DNA of 49,867 nt from a virus: positions 1 to 49,867 of the IMG/VR virus record IMGVR_UViG_3300032223_002956, one strand, 5' to 3'. Below the pieces are notes generated by a model, which did not search any database, was not told the origin of the DNA, and saw only the letters and a program-made list of their open reading frames with translations. This document shows positions 1 through 6,028 of this stretch, piece by piece; position 1 is the stretch's first letter, and every line of letters begins with the position of its first letter. The translations under genes and the position numbers were made by a program.

Positions 1-1
1 A

Positions 2-835
2 GCACAATACAGTACGGGAACGCTCTCCCTCACCTACGGCAGTTCAACCGTAACCGGCGTCGGGACTAACTTCACCAGCGGCATGAGTCCAGCTCGGATC
101 CACCTGACGGCAGCAAACGTCGATCTGTACGTCATAGGCTTTGGAAGCAGCACGTCGCTCCTGCTTCCCGGGTCATGGACTGGCACTACTCAAAGCGGCC
201 TTGCATACACGATTCACTACGGATCGGGCAAGGTTGGGATGTACGCGATCCACAACGGAACGCGATTCCTGGTACTGAATGCGGCGAATGGGGTCAATGT
301 GCCCGCTGGTTCCCCTACGGCCACGAACACCGCTTTGCTGGCAAGTACCCGTTTGGATGGCGGGGAAACGCTCGGCTTGACCTCGACAGTGTCTGGGATT
401 AGTGGAAACTACATTGTAACCATCACTGACCCTCCTCAGTTCAACAGGTCGATCAGTAACTGGAATCTGGCCGGTGGCTCACCGATAACCGTCTACAGTT
501 GTCCGGAAACCGTTAATCAGTGCGTACTGTCCAGAACGACACCAAACAGCTTTGGGAGCACTAGTGCGAGTAGTTTTTCCATCTGGTACGACACCGGGCC
601 AAGCTCCACGATATTTGAACTCCACGTTCTCCGCGCCGGCGATACGGGGATTGGGCCCCACACCTACGCTTTAACCTCACACACTACGCTTATCTCAGGG
701 GTTATGTCGGGCCTTAGCATGGCGAACAACACCCAGCTCAACCCCGGTGATTCTCTGGTCGTTTGGTTTCCTGATCCGTCGGTAACAAACGGCGTCTTCG
801 TCGCAAATTCAACCGAAAGTCCATTGGAGCCTTAA
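2..835 (+). CDS. Partial phage surface/fibre-like protein, 5' end outside window
   Basis: The frame is open from the first bases of the window, so the true start lies upstream; the first internal ATG is at 83. Residues before that ATG (GTLSLTYGSSTVTGVGTNFT) have the Gly/Thr/Ser-rich VTGxGTxF pattern that often opens phage tail-fibre or decoration proteins. The rest is rich in Ser, Thr, Gly and Asn with short beta-like stretches and few charges, as in beta-structured virion proteins. The stop is immediately followed by the ATG of the next gene, so the two are probably cotranscribed. No catalytic motif is visible. A virion role is inferred from composition only; a lysogenic conversion surface protein is possible. 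Confidence 0.6.
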   Translation, partial: AQYSTGTLSLTYGSSTVTGVGTNFTSGMSPARIHLTAANVDLYVIGFGSSTSLLLPGSWTGTTQSGLAYTIHYGSGKVGMYAIHNGTRFLVLNAANGVNVPAGSPTATNTALLASTRLDGGETLGLTSTVSGISGNYIVTITDPPQFNRSISNWNLAGGSPITVYSCPETVNQCVLSRTTPNSFGSTSASSFSIWYDTGPSSTIFELHVLRAGDTGIGPHTYALTSHTTLISGVMSGLSMANNTQLNPGDSLVVWFPDPSVTNGVFVANSTESPLEP

Positions 836-1108
836 ATGAAAGTCAAGTTCTTTGGTTCGGCTACCACGATTAACGGGGTGGCAATGCAATCTCTCGGGCA
901 GGAACTCACTCTGGCCGACGAGGCTACAGCACGCGCAGCGGCTCGTTCCGGAGCAGCAATTCTTCCAAGTGTGATGTTTGACGAAGTCAACCTCACACCC
1001 GAAGAAGTGATTAACTATCCGAAACCTTCCGACGTATTCAACGCGCCGGTTGAGTTTCGGGACAAAATCCAAATGTTGAAGATGCTCCAAGCGCAATGGT
1101 TAATTTGA
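836..1108 (+). CDS. Paralogue of the 100-aa tail-module protein at 36924
   Basis: This 90-aa protein starts directly at the stop of the preceding gene. It clearly resembles the 100-aa product encoded at 36924-37226 on the other strand. Shared blocks are KFFGS-T-I-GVA near the N-terminus, LGQE around residue 25, AILP/SILP near 42, YPKP near 60 and a C-terminal EF-DK--ML-MLQA-WL. The other copy lies between the major tail protein and tail terminator genes, so a virion or tail-assembly role is likely for the family, but I recognise no named domain. This copy stands outside the structural module behind a partial fibre-like gene. It lacks the C-terminal Gln/Pro-rich tail of its paralogue. Confidence 0.8.
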   Translation: MKVKFFGSATTINGVAMQSLGQELTLADEATARAAARSGAAILPSVMFDEVNLTPEEVINYPKPSDVFNAPVEFRDKIQMLKMLQAQWLI

Positions 1109-1356
1109 TACCAGTGACGCCATCTGAAAAAATTTTCGGCCGCCGCGCGATGTGTCCTGAGTGCCGGCACAGTGTGGGGGCCGAAACCCTCACTCAGGGG
1201 CGGGCGAACATCGCCAACCACATGAAAACAAGGCACCCGAAGTGGTCAAGCCCGATTACCTTCGATCTGCTGTATCCCGAAGGCTCTGAAGTACCTGTTC
1301 CATCCCTCCATTACTCCCCGGGCAAACCGGGTCGTCCAACCTCCTCCACCGCTTGA
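1096..1356 (+). CDS. Small zinc-finger-like protein
   Basis: An 86-aa ORF overlaps the end of the previous gene by 13 nt. It carries CPEC around residues 20-23 followed by NHMKTRH, giving a Cys-x2-Cys ... His-x4-His arrangement that could bind one zinc ion. The C-terminal third is rich in Pro, Ser and Gly and looks disordered. No strong ribosome binding site precedes the ATG at 1096, so the start is uncertain; translational coupling to the previous gene would explain this. It is followed by a hairpin terminator, so it is probably the last gene of its transcription unit. Nucleic-acid binding is plausible but only inferred. Confidence 0.55.
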   Translation: MVNLIPVTPSEKIFGRRAMCPECRHSVGAETLTQGRANIANHMKTRHPKWSSPITFDLLYPEGSEVPVPSLHYSPGKPGRPTSSTA

Positions 1357-1382
1357 TCCCCCTGTTAATCTCAACTTAGTCG

Positions 1383-1422
1383 CGGGCCATCTGACAACAA
1401 ATCAGGTGGCCCGTTTTTCTTT
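1383..1422 (+). terminator. Rho-independent terminator
   Basis: A 12-bp stem (1383-1394 paired with 1402-1413, one G-U wobble) with a 7-nt loop is followed by TTTTTCTTT. It separates the 836-1356 genes from the gene starting at 1440. Confidence 0.85.
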
Positions 1423-1439
1423 CTCCAGAGGCAAACCAA

Positions 1440-2339
1440 ATGGCAAAATTGAAGACCCAGGCTACTTACGCCGAAATGCGTAACGTCATCCGACCCGGCG
1501 ACATTATCGCCTTTTCCGGGCATGACCGTTTCTCGCGTCGTGTTCAGGCTGAAACCGGCTCCCCTATCGATTCCCTTGGCACCGTCATGCAGACGAAGCT
1601 GAGCATCAACGGTCGCGCGGCGAACGGCACCATAAACCAGTTGCTCCACACGGTTCGCACCGGCGACGTTGAGGAACTGCGGATGAGCCGGCTGTCGCAT
1701 CTGATCGACAACTTCGACGGCACCGTCGTTCTCTTCCAGCTCAACTTCGCGCGCCGCAAACAGGCTGACTTTCAGAAGTTCTTCGACACGCTGCTCCACG
1801 GGCCGACCGGCCGCCGGATCCAACGCTCGGCGCTCGAGAAGCTGCCGTTCATCGGGCACCGGTTTGAGAAGGATTTCCGGACGATCATGCCGGAATGGAT
1901 CGCGTCTGCGATGCACAACTCCCTGTTTGCCGTGTTCTCCCTGGCGGAGTTTACAGCAGCGGATGTGCTCAAAGCGAAGCCGTTGTTCCGCAACCCGATC
2001 ATCCTGAAGGGTGCCGAAATCGACCTGTCCGCGTTCACCGGTACGGACGACGAGGAGACGCCGAAAGAACCGCGGCGGCCGCGTACGGCTCGCGTGAGTT
2101 CCCCCGACTTTGCCACCCCTTCCACCCCCGACGAAGCCGGTCTGAACACCTTCCCCACCGAACCCATCGTCGAAGTCGCCCAGATCTGCGAGCAGATCGC
2201 CGAGAAGTACGAGAGTGCTCCGGTGGTGGGTTTCGACCCCGGTGTCGACGAGGGAACCGTCACCTTCACACCGACCCAAGAAACCGTTACCTTCGCCGGT
2301 GGTGCCAGTGCTGGAGGCGGGGCCAGCGGCGAGTGGTAA
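1440..2339 (+). CDS. YiiX/NlpC-P60-like permuted papain-fold protein, catalytic residues apparently lost
   Basis: A 299-aa protein with AGAGG upstream of ATG 1440. Residues 10-50 follow the permuted NlpC/P60 (YiiX-type) pattern: an RxGDIIxFSG turn, then a helix ending in TGSP, then a strand. In the family the strand begins with the catalytic His (SHVG); here the position reads SPIDSLGTVM. Around residues 150-180 the family has FCSE(L/W)VA with the catalytic Cys; here the equivalent reads TIMPEWIASAM and is followed by the usual TPADV-like turn. Both catalytic residues therefore seem replaced. The last 95 residues are a Pro/Thr/Glu-rich tail ending in Gly/Ala/Ser. A structural or binding role is inferred; the family assignment rests on pattern memory. 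Confidence 0.6.
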   Translation: MAKLKTQATYAEMRNVIRPGDIIAFSGHDRFSRRVQAETGSPIDSLGTVMQTKLSINGRAANGTINQLLHTVRTGDVEELRMSRLSHLIDNFDGTVVLFQLNFARRKQADFQKFFDTLLHGPTGRRIQRSALEKLPFIGHRFEKDFRTIMPEWIASAMHNSLFAVFSLAEFTAADVLKAKPLFRNPIILKGAEIDLSAFTGTDDEETPKEPRRPRTARVSSPDFATPSTPDEAGLNTFPTEPIVEVAQICEQIAEKYESAPVVGFDPGVDEGTVTFTPTQETVTFAGGASAGGGASGEW

Positions 2340-2905
2340 TCACTTCGAAGGCTGAATTCCAGAAGCTTTCGGCCGCCGGCGTGTTGGGTAACACTCTGCG
2401 CTCGTGGTCAGGTCTTAAGGATCTGGCTGCGAGCGGGTACCGGGGTGGGCTCACTATCCGGTGCAACGAGGCGCAGAGCAAGTGGTTTGTGCCGTGGACG
2501 AGTACCGGGCACTTACCCGGTCGATGGGGCATAACTCAGGTTGAATTTGACCTCGCAAAACTGACTGCGAAAAGTCGCCTTCCGGAATCTTTCTTCTACC
2601 TCCAGGAAGTCCCGTCCCAGGACACCATCCGCGTCGCCAACATCGAAGCGATGCCGCGATCCGAGTACCTCCACCTCGAGACAAACACACGCGAGCCGGT
2701 CAGGGGGATTCGGGAGAGAACCAAACCCCTGTACAGCACCACGGCGCGCATCGTTCTGCGCTCGGCGATCAGCGAAGAAAGCTACGACACCCTCGAGGCC
2801 ATCTGGGACAACTACCCGACGGCCATTATCGAGGCGACAGAGTTCCCCCGGGTGGTTGGCACGCTCAGCAAGAGGTTGGTGATTTGGGAGGTTCGTTGCT
2901 ACTGA
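2333..2905 (+). CDS. Hypothetical protein
   Basis: About 190 aa if translation begins at GTG 2333, which overlaps the stop of the previous gene by 7 nt; a GGAGG at 2313-2317 lies rather far upstream, so the start is not certain. Its frame stays open well upstream, but the upstream part is a shadow of the previous gene. The product begins VVITSKAEFQKLSAAGV and includes a Trp-rich stretch (WFVPWTSTGHLPGRW) followed by mixed alpha/beta sequence. No motif is recognised. The overlap suggests coupling to the peptidase-like gene upstream, and the HNH gene follows with another short overlap. Confidence 0.6.
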   Translation: MVITSKAEFQKLSAAGVLGNTLRSWSGLKDLAASGYRGGLTIRCNEAQSKWFVPWTSTGHLPGRWGITQVEFDLAKLTAKSRLPESFFYLQEVPSQDTIRVANIEAMPRSEYLHLETNTREPVRGIRERTKPLYSTTARIVLRSAISEESYDTLEAIWDNYPTAIIEATEFPRVVGTLSKRLVIWEVRCY

Positions 2906-3447
2906 AGCGGCCGCTGAATCAACAGGAGATCGACAAGTTCTGGTCGAACGTTGATCGATCTAACACCGACCCCGATGCGTGTTGGGAGTGGACCGGTTAT
3001 CGAATGAAGTTCGGTTACGGTTTCTTTCAGATGCGGAAGGTGAGTAACACGCCGTTGTTAGCACATCGAGTAGCGTGGACTCTCTTGAATGGGAAACCCA
3101 TCCCTGAGGGAAAACACGTTCTTCATGCTTGTGACAATCCACCTTGTTGTCGGCATCTCTTTTTAGGCGACCAACGCTCAAACAATGATGATCGTGACCG
3201 TAAAGGCCGAGTCGCTTCAGGTGATCGGAATGGCTCCAGAACTCATCCGGAAAGAGTCCCTCGCGGCGAGCGGCAGGGAACTTCAAAGTTGACCCGTGAG
3301 CAAGTACGAGAGATTCGCGAACGGTGTAAGAAGCGCGGAGACGGAACAAAACTCGCCCGGGAGTTTGGGATATCTCAACAACACGTATCGGTCCTAGTTA
3401 ACAAGAAACAGTGGAGGTTTCTGGATGCCCCGCATCGAATACATTAA
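2884..3447 (+). CDS. HNH homing-type endonuclease with C-terminal HTH
   Basis: A 187-aa protein of the phage HNH family. The N-terminal half has CWEWTG near residue 33, GYG near 45, LAHRVAW near 60, and the core LHACDNPPCCRHLFLG at 80-95 with the conserved His81, Asn85 and His91 and Cys residues for zinc. The block KLTREQVREIR near residue 134 and the helix-turn-helix-like LAREFGISQQHVS near 157 form a DNA-binding tail, as in free-standing homing endonucleases. Start options are TTG 2884 (AGAGG at 2871) or TTG 2896/CTG 2902 (GGGAGG at 2886-2891). It overlaps both neighbours. It may be a mobile, selfish insertion in the operon or a packaging/replication nuclease. Confidence 0.85.
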   Translation: MGGSLLLKRPLNQQEIDKFWSNVDRSNTDPDACWEWTGYRMKFGYGFFQMRKVSNTPLLAHRVAWTLLNGKPIPEGKHVLHACDNPPCCRHLFLGDQRSNNDDRDRKGRVASGDRNGSRTHPERVPRGERQGTSKLTREQVREIRERCKKRGDGTKLAREFGISQQHVSVLVNKKQWRFLDAPHRIH

Positions 3448-4336
3448 ACCGAAGAAGTTCCACAACGCAACGCTTAACACCATTGCGATTTGCAACGAAA
3501 TCCTCGAAGACTATACTCAGCAGGGCTTCGACATAAGTTTACGTCAACTTTATTACCAGATGGTGTCGCGGGGGTATATCCCCAACACCGACAAGTCCTA
3601 CAAGAACCTCGGCGAGATGGTGAACGACGCTCGTCTGGCGGGGCTCATGGACTGGGACCACATCATCGACCGGACGCGGAATCTGCGGGGCCTCGGGCAT
3701 TTCGATTCGCCGGCTGACATCATCGCGGCGACGAGCCACTCGTACAACGTCGACATGTGGGAAGGTCAGCAGTTCCGGCCGGAAGTGTGGGTCGAAAAGG
3801 ACGCGCTCGTTGGCATCGTTCAGCGCGCGGCGAACCAGTACGACACACCCTACTTCTCCTGCCGCGGCTATACATCGTCCTCGGCGATGTGGCGCACAGC
3901 CCAGAGACTGCTTGGTTACAAGCAGTCTGGCCAGACGCCGGTGATCATCCACCTGGGCGACCATGACCCGTCTGGGATAGACATGACGCGCGACATCTCC
4001 GACCGGCTCGACCTCTTCATGGGTGGCGTTGAGATCAAGCGGATCGCGCTGAACATGGATCAGGTGACGAGATTCAACCCTCCACCTAATCCGGCGAAGG
4101 TGACCGATTCGCGCTGCGAGAAGTACATCGAAGAGTACGGCCATGAGTCGTGGGAGTTGGACGCGCTCGAGCCGTCGGTGCTCACCGGGCTCATCGGCAA
4201 CACGATCAACTCACTGATCGACCGGGGACCGTGGGATGAATGCGCAGTGAAGGAAGCGAAGGGCCGCGCGGTGCTGCAGGGCTGCGTTGACAACTGGGAG
4301 GACATCGAATGGTACATCAACCACAAAGCGGCGTAG
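3425..4336 (+). CDS. TOPRIM protein of the TopoVI-A/Spo11-like 'mini-A' type
   Basis: A 303-aa protein. Residues 38-50 (SLRQLYYQMVSRG) match the winged-helix segment of topoisomerase VI A/Spo11 that carries the catalytic tyrosine; Tyr43 and Tyr44 are candidates. The TOPRIM domain follows, with Glu124 in VEKDALVG and the Asp pair at 179/181 in HLGDHDPSG, which together bind magnesium. Overall length is shorter than canonical TopoVI-A, and no ATPase B subunit is seen in the window. This fits the stand-alone mini-A group known from mobile elements. A role in DNA cleavage, unlinking or recombination during phage replication is inferred. It overlaps the HNH gene upstream by 23 nt and the coiled-coil gene downstream by 28 nt. 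Confidence 0.8.
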   Translation: MPRIEYIKPKKFHNATLNTIAICNEILEDYTQQGFDISLRQLYYQMVSRGYIPNTDKSYKNLGEMVNDARLAGLMDWDHIIDRTRNLRGLGHFDSPADIIAATSHSYNVDMWEGQQFRPEVWVEKDALVGIVQRAANQYDTPYFSCRGYTSSSAMWRTAQRLLGYKQSGQTPVIIHLGDHDPSGIDMTRDISDRLDLFMGGVEIKRIALNMDQVTRFNPPPNPAKVTDSRCEKYIEEYGHESWELDALEPSVLTGLIGNTINSLIDRGPWDECAVKEAKGRAVLQGCVDNWEDIEWYINHKAA

Positions 4337-4713
4337 ACGAACGTCGCGCGGAGATCCGGAGGCTCGTTGAGCGTCGGCCGGATCTCAAGCTTCGCGAGTG
4401 GCCGCTCCTGATGGACGCTGCTGTTGAACTGCAGCAGCGGGCTGACAATCTTGAGGGCGCCTTGATCGAGGCCCGAAATAACCTGGCCTCCGCCCGCTTC
4501 ACTTTAGCTCAGCAGTCGGAGGACATTGACCGGTTTGTTGAGCGGCTGGACAAAGCCGAGAAGTTGCTGGGTGAACAGCAACAGGTTCACTTGAATGATC
4601 TGGCGACTATTCAGTCGGCGCACCAGAGCCTGATCGAAAAGGACAAGCAGATCGAGCAGATGAAGCAGATGCTGGTGCAGCAGGAGGTGGAACTTGAACG
4701 ACTTCGTAAATAA
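4309..4713 (+). CDS. Coiled-coil hypothetical protein
   Basis: A 134-aa, highly charged protein. From about residue 35 to the end it is almost uninterrupted helix-forming sequence rich in Glu, Gln, Lys and Leu with heptad-like spacing (for example KDKQIEQMKQMLVQQEVELE), so a parallel coiled-coil dimer or trimer is likely. It overlaps the TOPRIM gene by 28 nt and the next gene by 20 nt, so it belongs to the same transcription unit. No enzymatic motif is seen. It could be a partner or adaptor for the TOPRIM protein, but that is only suggested by position. Confidence 0.7.
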   Translation: MVHQPQSGVDERRAEIRRLVERRPDLKLREWPLLMDAAVELQQRADNLEGALIEARNNLASARFTLAQQSEDIDRFVERLDKAEKLLGEQQQVHLNDLATIQSAHQSLIEKDKQIEQMKQMLVQQEVELERLRK

Positions 4714-5410
4714 CGTATACGTGCGAGCCTTTTGCGCGTTCTGGATCGGCTGGCTGTTAGGTGGCGTGCTCGGCACCTATCTGCGAAAGGTATTCGACCG
4801 TCTACCGGTCGGCACCCGCTCTGTCCTGCTCGGCGCGCACTGCTTCTTCCTCCACCCGTGGTTCGTCGCGTGGGCCTGGTGGAAGCTGTATGGCTTCCCG
4901 TGGGATCCGCGCCTCTGGGTGGCGTTCTTCGTTCACGACCTCGGCTACATCGGCAAGCCCAACATGGACGGCGAAGAGGGAGAAACCCACCCCCTGTTGG
5001 GCGCGCGGATTATGGGTTGGTTGTTTGACGATCCGTATTGTCGAGATTGTGGTCTACGCTTTCACTGCGAATGCACAAATCAGAAGTGGCGCAACTTCGC
5101 TCTCCTGCACTCCAGGTACTACGCGAAGCGGTTGGGTAAGCCGTACTCCCGTCTCTGCGTTGCCGATAAGCTGGCGACCGCTCTGACGCCATCCTGGCTA
5201 TATCTGCCGATGGTCAACCTCACCGGCGAGATCCACGAGTACCTGAAGAACGCGAAGAACGCCGACGACTTCTCGCAGCGTCAGGGGGAATGGCACCAGC
5301 AATTGCAGGAGTACATGCGGAAGTGGGTCGCCGCTCATCGTGACGGCGCGCCGGATACGTGGACTTCGGAGAATCGGCATGCTCGATCAACAAGCGGGGT
5401 CTGGCAATAA
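4694..5410 (+). CDS. HD-like metal-dependent hydrolase with N-terminal membrane segment
   Basis: TTG at 4694 with AGGAGG at 4682-4687 gives 238 aa. Residues 11-30 (RAFCAFWIGWLLGGVLGTYL) could be a membrane anchor. HD-domain residues appear in order: His49/His54, the HD pair at 81-82 in FFVHDLGYIG, His99 in ETHPLLGA, His139 in LLHSRYY and Asp158 in CVADKLA. A Cys cluster (CRDCGLRFHCEC, residues 116-127) may bind zinc. HD proteins in phages are often nucleotidases, dNTPases or phosphodiesterases; the substrate cannot be read from sequence. The neighbouring DUF5664-type gene is also linked to nucleotide hydrolysis, which makes a nucleotide-pool role attractive. Confidence 0.65.
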   Translation: MNDFVNNVYVRAFCAFWIGWLLGGVLGTYLRKVFDRLPVGTRSVLLGAHCFFLHPWFVAWAWWKLYGFPWDPRLWVAFFVHDLGYIGKPNMDGEEGETHPLLGARIMGWLFDDPYCRDCGLRFHCECTNQKWRNFALLHSRYYAKRLGKPYSRLCVADKLATALTPSWLYLPMVNLTGEIHEYLKNAKNADDFSQRQGEWHQQLQEYMRKWVAAHRDGAPDTWTSENRHARSTSGVWQ

Positions 5411-5612
5411 CGCCATCCTCGTCGAACCAGTAACAGATCCACCTTCTCTCCTCTGTCCGGATTGTCGGCGTCCACTGCGGATGTTCGACGATCCGGACGC
5501 TCCGAAGGGCCGCTCATGGGTTTGCCCCATTGCCCTTCAGGCTCACCAGAAAGGATTGCTCGGAAAGCCTGGGATGAAACACCGGGCGATCTGGCTCTAT
5601 CAACAAAAATGA
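5379..5612 (+). CDS. Small zinc-ribbon-like protein
   Basis: About 77 aa starting at ATG 5379 with GGAG at 5368-5371; an earlier start at 5340 is possible but lacks a site. It contains LLCPDCRRPLRM near residue 24 and a later Cys (WVCPIALQAHQKG), giving a CxxC...C...H pattern typical of a degenerate zinc ribbon. It overlaps the HD-like gene by 32 nt, and its stop overlaps the ATG of the next gene (ATGA). Function unknown; tight coupling puts it in the replication operon. Confidence 0.65.
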   Translation: MLDQQAGSGNNAILVEPVTDPPSLLCPDCRRPLRMFDDPDAPKGRSWVCPIALQAHQKGLLGKPGMKHRAIWLYQQK

Positions 5613-6028
5613 ATACTCACGATGTAATCGAAATGGGCGTCAAAGCCCAGGTAAGCCTTGAGGAAGAGGCGCTCGACCGAACGGAAGCTAGCGCGGCGCG
5701 CCAACCCGTCGACTATCGCCGCGACGCCATCCACCCGGAATTCGAGCGTGGTCTGGCACTGATCGCGGGATACGCCGGCACCAAATACAAAGACCCGCTG
5801 CAGTATTTCAAAAGCCGCCTGACGGGCGACAGGGGGCCGGTTAACCATGCTCTCAATCACCTCGGCCAGTACCGTCGCGGCGAACCGCACGATCACTTTG
5901 GACCCGATCCAAGATGGCATCTGCTGGCCGCCGCATACAACCTGATGATGGAGTTCGGCTACGTCAGCGCCGGTAATGAACCGGATATCTGGCCTTTCCA
6001 ATTTGACCCCCTCACCCCCGGAGTGTAA
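5609..6028 (+). CDS. DUF5664-type dATP/dGTP diphosphohydrolase-like protein
   Basis: The 139-aa product starts at ATG 5609, overlapping the previous stop. Residues 50-125 resemble the phage DUF5664 (dATP/dGTP diphosphohydrolase, MazG-like) helix pattern: AGYAGTKYKDPLQYFKSR, then a helix with NHALNHLGQYRRGEPHD, then HLLAAAYNLMMEF. Such enzymes would hydrolyse purine dNTPs and could bias the pool available to the phage polymerase. The gene directly precedes the DNA polymerase with no gap. The MazG-type acidic metal ligands are not all obvious, so the enzymatic assignment is moderate. No PurZ-like gene for diaminopurine synthesis is in the window. Confidence 0.6.
   Translation: MNTHDVIEMGVKAQVSLEEEALDRTEASAARQPVDYRRDAIHPEFERGLALIAGYAGTKYKDPLQYFKSRLTGDRGPVNHALNHLGQYRRGEPHDHFGPDPRWHLLAAAYNLMMEFGYVSAGNEPDIWPFQFDPLTPGV

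Noticed and set aside
1371-2279. Long minus-strand ORF (302 aa) opposite the peptidase-like gene
   Set aside because: Arg/His-rich antisense translation without a ribosome site; the plus-strand frame has a recognisable fold pattern.
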